From NCBI GenBank assembly GCA_036268875.1, contig DATATI010000078.1, forward strand, positions 1 to 40,006: 40,006 nucleotides of DNA, read 5' to 3'. How positions within the stretch are numbered: position 1 is the stretch's first letter; the number at the start of each line of letters is the position of its first letter. Of the stretch, positions 32,945-40,006 are shown in pieces. Source of the stretch: Polyangia bacterium (lineage in GTDB: Bacteria > Myxococcota_A > Polyangia > Fen-1088). The position numbers were made by a program, and so were the translations under genes. Below the pieces are notes generated by a model. The model ran no database searches and was not told the DNA's origin. It saw only the letters and a program-made list of their open reading frames with translations.

Positions 32945-33433
32945 CTAGCGCCGAGAAATTCCTTCGACCAGCAGCGGCGCCTTGCCGCCGTGGCCATGAA
33001 TGCCGCACGTCCCGCACTCGCCTTGCGAGTGCGAGGGCTCGCACGACCGACAGCTGTCCATGTACGCCAGCGTTTCGTTGAGCTCGCTCACCAGATGGGT
33101 CAGCCGCCCGATGGTTTCTTCGGTTTCACGCAACTTGTCGGCGAAGATCTCCCGGATGCGGTCCATCGCCTTGGGCGCGGTGTCACACTCTTCCCAGCCA
33201 CGCAGGAACGCCTTGATCTCGGTCAAGCTGAAACCCATGTCCTGCAGCTTCTGGATCCACTCGATCCGCGCCAAGGCCCGGCCCGAATAAAGACGGAAGC
33301 CACCCTTCGACCGCACCGCCGGCGTCAGCAGCCCCAACTCCTCATAAAGGTGTAGCGCTCGGACGGATTTGCCCGTCTTCTTCGCCAGTTCTCCCACCTT
33401 TAAGAGGGTCAGATTTTCCGCCGATACTTCCAC
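32945..33433 (-). CDS. MerR-family regulator with Cys-rich tail, in iscR position
   Basis: 162 residues. Winged HTH of MerR type at ~10-80: LKVGELAKKTGKSVRALHLY, EELGLLTPAVRSKGGFRLYS, then RIEWIQKLQDMGFSLTEIKA. A dimerisation coiled coil spans ~90-127. The C-terminus has C128-x2-C131-x8-C140-x2-C143 followed by HGHGG, plus C83 before the coil, resembling the metal or [2Fe-2S] binding tails of SoxR/CueR-type sensors without matching them. It is first in the isc operon, where the Rrf2 repressor IscR usually sits, so it probably senses Fe-S/iron or redox state and controls the operon and itself. A MerR-style operator lies 35 bases upstream (33468-33497). Confidence 0.88.
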   Translation of the reverse strand: MEVSAENLTLLKVGELAKKTGKSVRALHLYEELGLLTPAVRSKGGFRLYSGRALARIEWIQKLQDMGFSLTEIKAFLRGWEECDTAPKAMDRIREIFADKLRETEETIGRLTHLVSELNETLAYMDSCRSCEPSHSQGECGTCGIHGHGGKAPLLVEGISRR

Positions 33434-33467
33434 GCGATTTCTCCGATGTGCCGCTGTTTCAGGTCAA

Positions 33468-33497
33468 ACCCTAACTCTTACGTATACGTAAGGGTAA
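33468..33497 (-). promoter_or_regulatory. MerR-type promoter/operator of the isc operon
   Basis: Minus strand: -35 TTACCC (33492-33497), an 18-base spacer, and -10 TAGGGT (33468-33473). Inside lies the perfect 16-bp palindrome CTTACGTATACGTAAG (33477-33492), almost perfect over 20 bp. A dyad centred in an over-long spacer is the hallmark of MerR-activated promoters. The transcript would start ~30 bases before the regulator ATG. On the plus strand TAATAT (33495-33500) may serve the divergent lipoprotein gene. Confidence 0.7.
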
Positions 33498-33590
33498 TAT
33501 GTTGAGGCAACTCGCCGCTGTCAAGCCGATTTGCAACCCGGCCTGCGTCCAAACATATTTGTCATTGAGGGGTTATTCGCGAGGCCGGTC

Positions 33591-34103
33591 TTGAAGTTGT
33601 CGGTTTTCCGCCTATTGGTCTGGTTGGCGCTCGGCGCTGGCGCGTGCGCCACCGCACCTGCGGTCGGGCGCGGCGGACCAGTCTATGAGATCTCCATCGC
33701 GGCCGTGGATGGCCAGCCAACAGCGGCCCGCGGCCCCGCCGCCTTCCCGGCCATCACCATCCAGGTCGGCACAGAAGTGGCCCGCGTCTGGCTGGCGTAT
33801 CCCTCGCATCATCACGACACGGTCAGTCCGGTGATCATGGAGGGCGACGCCGAAGCGTTGAAAGACGGCATCCTGGTCGAGCGCAGTTGGAACGAAGCGG
33901 TGGTCTATCGGGTGACCGAGGATGATCTCAGCACCGGCGTGGCCATGGTCTATGTCCCGTCCATGCTCCACCCGCCCACCGTGGTCGAGCTGCACTTCGA
34001 TCCCGCGGCCAAGCCCGCGACGGCAACTTCACAACGTCAACACAATCTTTCCAAAGGCCGCTCGGCTCTCCAAGAGGGCGTGGCCCTGCGCCACTTCCGC
34101 TAG
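33591..34103 (+). CDS. Putative lipoprotein, function unknown
   Basis: 170 residues from the TTG at 33591, which has GAGG six bases upstream and begins a proper signal sequence (MKLSVFRLLVWLALGAGAC, Cys19 lipidated); the frame is open from 33531. The mature part is beta-rich (YEISIAAVDGQ, ITIQVGTEVARVWLAYP, MVYVPSMLHPPTVVELHFDP) with a His-rich spot SHHHD. No family recognised. The last ~25 residues (from about 34029) are antisense to the 3' end of the MDR gene, which suggests loss of an earlier stop. Divergent from the MerR/isc operon with the shared regulatory region between, so possibly coregulated. Confidence 0.6.
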   Translation: MKLSVFRLLVWLALGAGACATAPAVGRGGPVYEISIAAVDGQPTAARGPAAFPAITIQVGTEVARVWLAYPSHHHDTVSPVIMEGDAEALKDGILVERSWNEAVVYRVTEDDLSTGVAMVYVPSMLHPPTVVELHFDPAAKPATATSQRQHNLSKGRSALQEGVALRHFR

Positions 34104-35066
34104 CGGCAGCAGGCGATCGACCACCGGCCGCAACCGTTTGGTGGCGATCAGCTCCATCACGTCGAACAGGCGCGACTTCGACGCCAGCGTCGAACCCAAG
34201 ATAGAAAGCTGCCGCCAGAACACATGGCGCAGGTTCAAAACGGGTTCAAAGCCAGCGGTGGCCCCGCAGGTGACGATGCGGCCGCCGCGCGCGCAGGCCA
34301 CCACCGACTGCGGGAACGTCGCCGCGCCGACGTGCTCGACGACGATATCGGCGCCGCGTTTTCCGGTCAGTCGCTTGACGTCAGCCACCAGCGTGTCGCC
34401 GTTGCTGTCGATGGTCTCGTCGGCGCCCAGCGCGCGCGCGGCGCCGCGTTTCTCGGCGGTCGAGGCGGTGGCGATCACCCGCGCGCCGAACATCTTGGCG
34501 ATCTGCAGCGCCGCGCTGCCCACGCCCGAGCCGCCGGCCAGCACCAGCACGGTTTCGCCCTGCCGGATCTGGGCCCGATCGACCAGCATCTGCCAGGCGG
34601 TAATAAATGCGATCGGCACCGCCGCCAGCTCGGCGTCACTGATGGTGGCGGCGGCGCGCGGAACGGGCACCAGGTTGGCGGCGGGCACGACCACGAACTC
34701 GGCCTGTCCGCCCCAGTTGTGCTCACCTAGCAGCTGATAGTCGGGACAAAAATTGTCGCGGCCGTCGAGACACGCCCGGCAGCGGCCGCAGGACAACCCG
34801 GGGTTCAGCACCACGCGCGTGCCCTCGTCGACGCCGCACACGCCGGCGCCCAGCGCCGAGACCACGCCGCAGACGTCGCCGCCCGAGATGTGCGGCAGGG
34901 CGATCTTCAGCGCTGGCAACCCGCGCCGCAACCACAAGTCGATGTGGTTCAACGCCACCGCCGAGACCCGGACCTGCACCTGCCCCGGGCCGGGCGTCGG
35001 CGTGGGCACTTCGGCGATCTCCAGGACCTCGGGACCGCCGTGCTGCCGAAACAAAGCCGCGCGCAT
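34029..35066 (-). CDS. MDR-family zinc-binding oxidoreductase (quinone oxidoreductase/alcohol dehydrogenase-like)
   Basis: 345 residues. GroES-like N-terminal domain (MRAALFRQHGGPEVLEIAEV, ALNHIDLWLRRG, HISGGDVCGVV) and a structural zinc lobe with C93, C96, C99 and C107 (CGRCRACLDGRDNFC). NAD(P) Rossmann domain with VLAGGSGVGSAALQIAKMFG. N40 stands where zinc alcohol dehydrogenases have the first catalytic Cys, so the catalytic zinc is probably absent, as in quinone/enone reductases. NADPH-dependent reduction of a carbonyl or enone is the likely chemistry; substrate unknown. ATG at 35066, 21 bases after the NTP-transferase/aminotransferase fusion stop. Its 3' end overlaps the convergent lipoprotein gene by 75 bases. 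Confidence 0.9.
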   Translation of the reverse strand: MRAALFRQHGGPEVLEIAEVPTPTPGPGQVQVRVSAVALNHIDLWLRRGLPALKIALPHISGGDVCGVVSALGAGVCGVDEGTRVVLNPGLSCGRCRACLDGRDNFCPDYQLLGEHNWGGQAEFVVVPAANLVPVPRAAATISDAELAAVPIAFITAWQMLVDRAQIRQGETVLVLAGGSGVGSAALQIAKMFGARVIATASTAEKRGAARALGADETIDSNGDTLVADVKRLTGKRGADIVVEHVGAATFPQSVVACARGGRIVTCGATAGFEPVLNLRHVFWRQLSILGSTLASKSRLFDVMELIATKRLRPVVDRLLPLAEVAQGHALLESRAAFGKIVLTL

Positions 35067-35087
35067 GCTGACTGATCCTCCTATCGC

Positions 35088-37061
35088 CTAGGGCGCGCCG
35101 GCGCGGCGACGCCCTCCGCCGCCGGTCGCCACCGCTTCTTTCGTCGCCGTCACCACGTCCGTCACCGCCGCCAGAAACGCGTCCAGGGTGGCGTCGGAGA
35201 TCTCGCCCATGTTCGCCACCTGCACGTAGCGCTCGGCCAGCGCGCCCTTGCAGTGATAGATGACGAAGCCGCGCGCCTTGAGGCCCCAGTACAGCGCATC
35301 GACGGTGAGGAAGTCCGGCAGCCGCAGGGTCGAGATGGTGTGCGATTCGCGGCCGGTGTTGGTCAGCGATCCAAAACCCAGATCGGCGAACACCCGGCGG
35401 ATGCGCAAGGCGCGCTTGCGATAAAGGTCGCGCCGCGCCGGCACGCCCCCTTGCTCGCCGAGCTCGTCCAGCGCCGTCTCCAGGGCGAAGAACGACGACA
35501 CCGCCGGGGTGAACGGTGTCTGGCGCAGCTCGGCCAGATAGCGGCGGTGGCGTTTCATGTCCAAATAGTAAACCCGCGGCGCGATCGCTTCGATGCGCGA
35601 CCACACGGACGGCGCCACACACAGAAACGACACGCCCGACACCGAGTGCAGGCACTTGTTGGCCGACGAATAACAGATGTCGACGCCATCGCGCTGAACG
35701 TCCAGCTCTTCACCACCCAGCGCCGACACCGCGTCGACGATCAACGTGACGCCGCGGTCCCGGCACAAACGCCCGACGGCGCTGACCGGATTCAAAAGGC
35801 CCACCGATGTCTCGTGATGAATCATCGCCACCACGGCGATCTCCCCGTCGCTGTCCAGCGCCCGGCCCACGTCCGCCGGGTCCGGCAACGCGCCCCACGG
35901 ATAGCGCAGCACCACCCGCGGCAGCTGGTGCAGCTTGGCGATTTCTTCCAGCCGATCGCCGAAGGCGCCGTTGCTGATCACCAGAATTTTTTTCCCCACC
36001 GGCACCGCCGACGAGATGGCCATCTCCATTGCCGCCGTGCCTGAGCCGGTGATCAGCAAGGTCTCGTGCGCCGCCGAAGCGCCGAACACGGGCCGCAGTT
36101 TTTCCTGCAGCCGCTCCACCACCGCGGCATAGTCGTCGTCGCGGTGGCAGACATCGCGGTGAACCAGCGCCGCCTTCACCCGCGCCGACGTCATCACCGG
36201 GCCCGGGCTGAACAGCACATGGCCGGGCTGATCCTTTTCGGCCATCAGGCGTTCAATCAACGCCATGGTGTCTTCGGCATTGGATCGCGGCGCGGCCTGC
36301 ATTGTCGGGCGCTCCAGCTCGTCCCCGTACACGCGCAAAAGCCAGTCGGCGTGCAGGCGCATGTCCGTGCTGTCCACGTCCTGCCACAATTTCCCGACCA
36401 CGTCGTGCGCCGTCACCAACCCGCACGCCGCCGCCGCCTGCACGCCTTCCGTCAGCGACGGTTCGGGCAGACCGTCCAGCGCCGCCAGCAGGGTCGGCGA
36501 CATGATGAACAGGCCAGCGCTGACCGCCTGGTACTGGCGCAGCGCCTTGCCGATCTCATCCACTTGGTCGCCCGAAAGCCGCACCTTGGTGGCGTCATCG
36601 ATGTCGAACACGCGCGCCAGATCGCGGTCCACGCAGATCACGGTCCGATCGACGGCATCCGCACCGCTCGCCGGCAAGGCACCCAGCTCGCGCACCAGCG
36701 CCGGCGCGGCGATCTGATCGGCCATCACCAGCAATAGCCGCTGGTCGCCGCCTGCGACGATGAACGGACGCGCCGCCTGCACCGACAGACCGTTGGGTTT
36801 TTCCCAGTGCGGATTCTCAAAAAAGGTGATGCCCGATTTCTGCGCCGGCGAAAGCCGCGTCGAGGCCGCGACGTGCGCGCGCACCGCTTCGCCTCCCCAG
36901 CCGACGACGACGGCGATCGACTGCACGCCCACGCTCGCCAGTAGACCCAGCGTTCGTTCGAGCAGCGTGATTCGCCCCACCATGGCCAGGCAATTGGGCC
37001 CGGCGTGGGTGCCCACCTTCGCGCCCTTGCCGGCGGCCAGAATCAGCGCGCGGGTAATCAT
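35088..37061 (-). CDS. Nucleotidyltransferase-aminotransferase fusion (PntC-AEP transaminase-like)
   Basis: 657 residues, two domains. Residues 1-250 form a nucleotidyltransferase fold: LILAAGKGAKVG, MADQ with metal D114, and WQDVDSTDM with D228/D230. Residues ~278-640 form a class V aminotransferase like 2-aminoethylphosphonate:pyruvate transaminase (PhnW): LFSPGPVMTSARVKAAL, HRDVCHRDDDY, ITGSGTAAMEMAI, IVDAVSALGGEELD, PLP Lys K469 (SSANKCLHSVSGVSF). A PntC-AEPT fusion is known in phosphonate biosynthesis (Treponema denticola), making CMP-2-aminoethylphosphonate for lipids or glycans. Oddity: the usual GxGxR...PK motif reads GKGAKVGTHAGPNCL, without the normal Arg and Lys. No PEP mutase or Ppd gene is nearby, so substrate identity is open. 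Confidence 0.85.
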   Translation of the reverse strand: MITRALILAAGKGAKVGTHAGPNCLAMVGRITLLERTLGLLASVGVQSIAVVVGWGGEAVRAHVAASTRLSPAQKSGITFFENPHWEKPNGLSVQAARPFIVAGGDQRLLLVMADQIAAPALVRELGALPASGADAVDRTVICVDRDLARVFDIDDATKVRLSGDQVDEIGKALRQYQAVSAGLFIMSPTLLAALDGLPEPSLTEGVQAAAACGLVTAHDVVGKLWQDVDSTDMRLHADWLLRVYGDELERPTMQAAPRSNAEDTMALIERLMAEKDQPGHVLFSPGPVMTSARVKAALVHRDVCHRDDDYAAVVERLQEKLRPVFGASAAHETLLITGSGTAAMEMAISSAVPVGKKILVISNGAFGDRLEEIAKLHQLPRVVLRYPWGALPDPADVGRALDSDGEIAVVAMIHHETSVGLLNPVSAVGRLCRDRGVTLIVDAVSALGGEELDVQRDGVDICYSSANKCLHSVSGVSFLCVAPSVWSRIEAIAPRVYYLDMKRHRRYLAELRQTPFTPAVSSFFALETALDELGEQGGVPARRDLYRKRALRIRRVFADLGFGSLTNTGRESHTISTLRLPDFLTVDALYWGLKARGFVIYHCKGALAERYVQVANMGEISDATLDAFLAAVTDVVTATKEAVATGGGGRRRAGAP

Positions 37062-37099
37062 CCCGACGGCTGGCGATTGCTTCGCCCGATCATCGACCG

Positions 37100-37390
37100 C
37101 TATTTCGCGGTGGCGACAGCGTGTGGCAGCACGGCGTCGACCTCGGTTCGGAAGGTCAACTGATAGACCGAGTTCTCGGTCTCCACGTACAAACGATCAC
37201 CTGTCGGTTCGCCCATCACGCGCTTGACCGGCGTGGTAACCATGCGGTGGCCATTGGGATCGCGGAAGATCACCATGCCGCGGCCGACGATCGGATAACT
37301 GATCAAGTAACCGGCATATACGCGACCCACGCCCAGCGACGTCCGATCGCGGCCGTGATCTCGAATCTTTCTGGCGGTTACGTTGACCAC
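37100..37390 (-). CDS. Small hypothetical protein
   Basis: 96 residues from the GTG/ATG-type start at 37390 (MVNVTARKIRDHG). Beta-rich with a patterned core: RVYAGYLISYPIVGRGMVIF, RMVTTPVKRVMGEPTGDRLY, VETENSVYQLTF. It looks like a small SH3/PilZ-size beta domain but I assign no family. No signal peptide or helix bundle. Lies 38 bases upstream of the PntC-AEPT-like gene on the same strand, so probably co-transcribed. Codon composition is clearly coding. Confidence 0.65.
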   Translation of the reverse strand: MVNVTARKIRDHGRDRTSLGVGRVYAGYLISYPIVGRGMVIFRDPNGHRMVTTPVKRVMGEPTGDRLYVETENSVYQLTFRTEVDAVLPHAVATAK

Positions 37391-37516
37391 GCTGTCGAAT
37401 CTCTCTAACAGGCTAACACAGCGGCGTTCAAATTTCCCCCGCCGCGCTTGGCGGAATCTAGCACGACTGGGCCTTCTGCCGCGAGGCGCCCAAAGGGCAA
37501 AATACCCGCGAAATCG

Positions 37517-38284
37517 CTAGGGCCGGACCGGCCCAGCGCCGTAATCGACGATGGCCCGGGCCAGCGCGGCGGCCAGGCGATCCTGGCCCGCCGGCGAAGC
37601 CAGTGCCGCTCCTTCTTCTGGATGATCCAGGAAGCCTACTTCGACCAGGACGCCGGGCGCGCCAGTGCCACGAAGGACGTCCAACGATGCGCCCCGCTGC
37701 CGGATGCCGCGGCTGGCGTGTGGACCCAGCACTTCTTTCAACCGGTGCTCCACCAGATGAGCGGCGGTGGCCGAACGACCGGCAGCCGCGCGCACCCGGT
37801 GGGCTGCCCAGGCGGCGTCGGCGTCGTCGGGTTCCTTGGCCGCGGCGACGGCGGCGTCGTCTTCGATCTCCTGGGGAGACAGAACGTAGATCTCGAATCC
37901 ACGCCGCGTCCCGGGCGCCACCCCGGGCGGACTGGCATTGGCATGCAGGCTGACGAACAGGTCGGCGTGCGCCGCCTGCACGCAACGAGCCCGCGCCCGG
38001 ATGGGAACCAGGACGTCTTCTTGTCGGCACAGCACCACCTGGATCGACTCCGTCGACAACAGGCGATCGCGCAGCCGCCGCGCCAGATCCAGCGTCACCT
38101 TCTTCTCGAACACCCCGCTGTTGGGCGCGGTGGCGCCTAGATTGGAACCGCCGTGCCCGGGATCGATGGCCACCACCAGCGGCCGTCCGCCCGGCGCAGC
38201 CGAGCTGGTGGCCGGCGCGGCGATTGACACCGCCGCGGCGACCATCGCCAGGCAGACGCCGCCGGTCCGTCGGAAGCCGCTCAC
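37517..38284 (-). CDS. N-acetylmuramoyl-L-alanine amidase (Amidase_3)
   Basis: 255 residues from a GTG at 38284. Signal-peptide-like N-terminus (GGVCLAMVAAAVSIAAPATS) for export to the periplasm. Zinc amidase_3 core: H44 in DPGHGGSNLG, E60 in FEKKVTLDLARRL, H114 in FVSLHANASP, catalytic E215 in VLVEVGFLDHPEE. Cleaves the amide bond between MurNAc and L-Ala in peptidoglycan, used in cell separation or remodelling. No AMIN or LysM domain, unlike E. coli AmiC. Single gene, divergent from the polytopic membrane protein at 38348. Confidence 0.93.
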   Translation of the reverse strand: MSGFRRTGGVCLAMVAAAVSIAAPATSSAAPGGRPLVVAIDPGHGGSNLGATAPNSGVFEKKVTLDLARRLRDRLLSTESIQVVLCRQEDVLVPIRARARCVQAAHADLFVSLHANASPPGVAPGTRRGFEIYVLSPQEIEDDAAVAAAKEPDDADAAWAAHRVRAAAGRSATAAHLVEHRLKEVLGPHASRGIRQRGASLDVLRGTGAPGVLVEVGFLDHPEEGAALASPAGQDRLAAALARAIVDYGAGPVRP

Positions 38285-38306
38285 CGACGGACGATAACAC
38301 TGGAAG

Positions 38307-38336
38307 CTGACGGGCGCGCTTTTGCAGCGTTATACT
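38307..38336 (+). promoter_or_regulatory. Promoter candidate for the membrane-protein gene
   Basis: CTGACG (38307-38312), 18-base spacer, TATACT (38331-38336). The -10 is flanked by the inverted repeat GCAGC-N8-GCTGC (38324-38341). The predicted start falls ~5 bases before the ATG at 38348, so the message would be nearly leaderless. Confidence 0.4.
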
Positions 38337-38347
38337 GCTGCGCTTCA

Positions 38348-39928
38348 ATGCAGAGCCGGGTCCGCGCAGGAAACTTGACGGCCGCATTGCTGGTGGTGTC
38401 GCTGCTGGAGCTGCTGGTCAATCGGCTGGCCAATCGATTGTTCCTGCCGCGCTCGGTTTCGATGGGCGGCCGCCATGGCTTCTCGCTGGCCAGGGTGGTC
38501 GCCGATTCAGGGCCGTTCCTGTACCACCTGACCGGCGTGCTGGCGCTGCTGGTGCTGCTGGGGGCGATGGTCGGTCTCATCAGGCGCGGCGAGCTTTTCC
38601 CCCGGGCGGTGCGCTTTACGGTGGTGCTGATCGGCGCCATTTTCTGGCTGTTGACCGGGCTGGCCGTGTTTGCCGGCCAGATCCCACCGCGCTTCGCTCT
38701 GCCGATCGAAACCGGATACGGATTTTTGGCCCTGTTGGTGGCAGCGTCAGTGTTGGGCGCGCCGATCGAAAGGCGGCTGAAGGCAGGCGTGGGGATCTTG
38801 ATCCTGCCCGCGCTCTTGCGCATCGTCGCCCTCACTGCCGAGCGCACGGGTTGGTTTCACGACGACGGCGGTCTGCCGCTTCTGCTGGCCAAGCTGGCGG
38901 ATGGCGCGCTGCTGACGTGCGGCCTGGGCGCGCCGCTTTTCTGGCCGGGGCTGCCCTGGCGTCAGCGACGATGGGGCGCGCCTCTGGCCATCGCCTTCGT
39001 GGCGACCGCGGCCTTCGTCTGGCTGTTGATTGCGCGCTTCGATCTGTTGCAGGCGACGGTGCTGTACGGACTGCGCATCGAGATCGGCGGCATCGGATCC
39101 TTGTTCGGTCTGACATCGTGCCTGGCGCTGCTGGCCTGGGTCGTCGCGGTGGTGCAAACCTTCGCCGAGCCGGGCGCGATGCGGCTGGTCGGTTATGGTC
39201 TGTTGCTGGTGGCGGTGGCCGGGCCGCAAGCTGGTTCGCCGGTCGAGCTGGCGGTTTCGTTGGTGGGCTTGCTGGCGGTGGGTGTCGGCGCGCTGCGAGC
39301 GGGGCGTCCGGCGCCGCTGCCGGCGACCGCCCAGTCGCCGGGAGACTGGCGGGCCTACGTGGGACGCGTGGCGGGCGCGGCCAGCGACCCCGCGGGACCT
39401 GACGGCGCGCCGCCAGAAGCGGTGGTGGTCGAGGAAGACGACCTGGAAGTCAGTCGCATCCGCGGACACCGGCGCGGGCGTCCGGTGTGGATCCGTTTCC
39501 TACGCCGCCGCGGGCGGGTGATCGAATACGAAGCGGTCGTCGGCGAACCGGGGCGCGCCTCGCCCGACGCCACCATCGAACGTCATCGTAGCTGGCTGGC
39601 CCGCAGCCCCGAGCAACGCTTGCCGCTGCCGCGCATGCGCACCGGCGACGCCAGCTTTGATCAGAAGTTCAGCGTCCACGGACGCGTCCCGCTGGCCGAC
39701 GAGGCGCTGCGCCGCCGTTTCGTCGCCCAGGGCTCGGGCGTCCTGAGCTTGTGGGCGGGCGCCGCGGCCCGCTATCGCGCGCTCGGCGACGGCGCCACCG
39801 ACGGTGTGATTGATGCGCCGCTGGCCGGACGCTGGAACGGCGACGAGCCGGTGACGGCGGTGGTGGCCGATCTGGATCGTCTGGCCGACCTCATCGACGC
39901 CACGACCACGACGGCGGCCGCCACCTAG
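38348..39928 (+). CDS. Polytopic membrane protein with cytosolic C-terminal domain
   Basis: 526 residues, function unknown. The first ~320 residues hold about nine hydrophobic helices (e.g. LTAALLVVSLLELLVNRLAN, FLYHLTGVLALLVLLGAMVG, VVLIGAIFWLLTGLAVFAG, YGFLALLVAASVLGA, AIAFVATAAFVWLLIARFDL, YGLLLVAVAGPQ). The C-terminal ~200 residues are soluble and charged (VVVEEDDLEVSRIRGHRRGR, then AVVGEPGRAS and FDQKFSVHGRVPLADEALRR), possibly a beta-rich domain. No transporter or enzyme motif recognised. The ATG is at 38348, directly downstream of a promoter candidate. It probably sits in the inner membrane. Confidence 0.75.
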   Translation: MQSRVRAGNLTAALLVVSLLELLVNRLANRLFLPRSVSMGGRHGFSLARVVADSGPFLYHLTGVLALLVLLGAMVGLIRRGELFPRAVRFTVVLIGAIFWLLTGLAVFAGQIPPRFALPIETGYGFLALLVAASVLGAPIERRLKAGVGILILPALLRIVALTAERTGWFHDDGGLPLLLAKLADGALLTCGLGAPLFWPGLPWRQRRWGAPLAIAFVATAAFVWLLIARFDLLQATVLYGLRIEIGGIGSLFGLTSCLALLAWVVAVVQTFAEPGAMRLVGYGLLLVAVAGPQAGSPVELAVSLVGLLAVGVGALRAGRPAPLPATAQSPGDWRAYVGRVAGAASDPAGPDGAPPEAVVVEEDDLEVSRIRGHRRGRPVWIRFLRRRGRVIEYEAVVGEPGRASPDATIERHRSWLARSPEQRLPLPRMRTGDASFDQKFSVHGRVPLADEALRRRFVAQGSGVLSLWAGAAARYRALGDGATDGVIDAPLAGRWNGDEPVTAVVADLDRLADLIDATTTTAAAT

Positions 39929-40006
39929 ACCGCAATCAGGTTGAAGCGAGATCGAAGGGTGAATCGGTAACGTAACCGAGGCTGCACGCGCGGCTTGGAC
40001 GTGGCG
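39929..40006. other. Window end, no gene seen
   Basis: 78 bases after the membrane-protein stop; contains the tandem GTAACGTAAC but no hairpin terminator or start of a recognisable gene. Confidence 0.4.

Noticed and set aside
39968-39983. Palindrome-like TCGGTAACGTAACCGA near the window end
   Set aside because: The arms mismatch at the centre-flanking positions; it is a tandem GTAAC repeat rather than a true inverted repeat.

Overview
This window looks like a chromosomal segment of a high-GC Gram-negative bacterium, most likely a myxobacterium (Myxococcota) or close relative. The signs are a Hanks-type Ser/Thr kinase coupled to an FHA/sigma54 activator, an FHA-DUF4388 protein, low-complexity and Cys-rich lipoproteins, many GTG/TTG starts, and dense GC-rich coding on both strands. 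This assignment is inference from gene content; there is no rRNA in the window.

Region A (1-6218) is accessory DNA, visibly less GC-rich and sparsely coding. It ends at the 3' end of a tRNA-Ala(CGC) gene (6219-6291, minus strand), with a tyrosine recombinase (5025-6179) pointing at the tRNA: the layout of an integrative element or prophage remnant in a tRNA gene. It carries a HEPN-like protein, a Bor/Iss-like lipoprotein divergent from a Cro/CI-type regulator with a palindromic operator candidate, an orphan protein with an AT-hook-like tail, and remnants of an IS701-like transposase, an ISL3-like transposase and a small frameshifted gene. The left end was not found and probably lies outside the window.

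Region B (6292-20708) is core-like chromosome: tlyA rRNA methylase, a nucleotide-sugar epimerase, a Gly/Asn/Ser-rich lipoprotein, a FliJ-like coiled coil, then a signalling block (Ser/Thr kinase, overlapping FHA-AAA+-Fis sigma54 activator, lipase-like hydrolase, FHA-DUF4388). Next come tandem metallo-beta-lactamase-fold paralogues, a degenerate histidine-kinase-like gene behind a sigma54-like promoter, a Cys-rich lipoprotein, an orphan DppB/DppC permease pair and a pirin.

Region C (20750-27864) is a catabolic locus: SDR dehydrogenase, LarA-type nickel-pincer racemase and FAH-family hydrolase on the minus strand, divergent from glcD-glcE-glcF on the plus strand. Together they suggest breakdown of a 2-keto-3-deoxy sugar acid (L-fuconate type) to pyruvate plus lactate, lactate racemisation, and oxidation of D-lactate/glycolate.

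Region D (27865-33497) is a complete isc Fe-S cluster operon on the minus strand (merR-type regulator, iscS, iscU, iscA, hscB, hscA, fdx). A MerR-family regulator with a Cys-rich tail occupies the usual iscR position, behind a perfect 16-bp palindrome inside a MerR-style long promoter spacer.

Region E (33591-40006) holds a putative lipoprotein, an MDR oxidoreductase, a nucleotidyltransferase-aminotransferase fusion resembling PntC-AEP transaminase of phosphonate biosynthesis, a small conserved-looking protein, an N-acetylmuramoyl-L-alanine amidase and a polytopic membrane protein.
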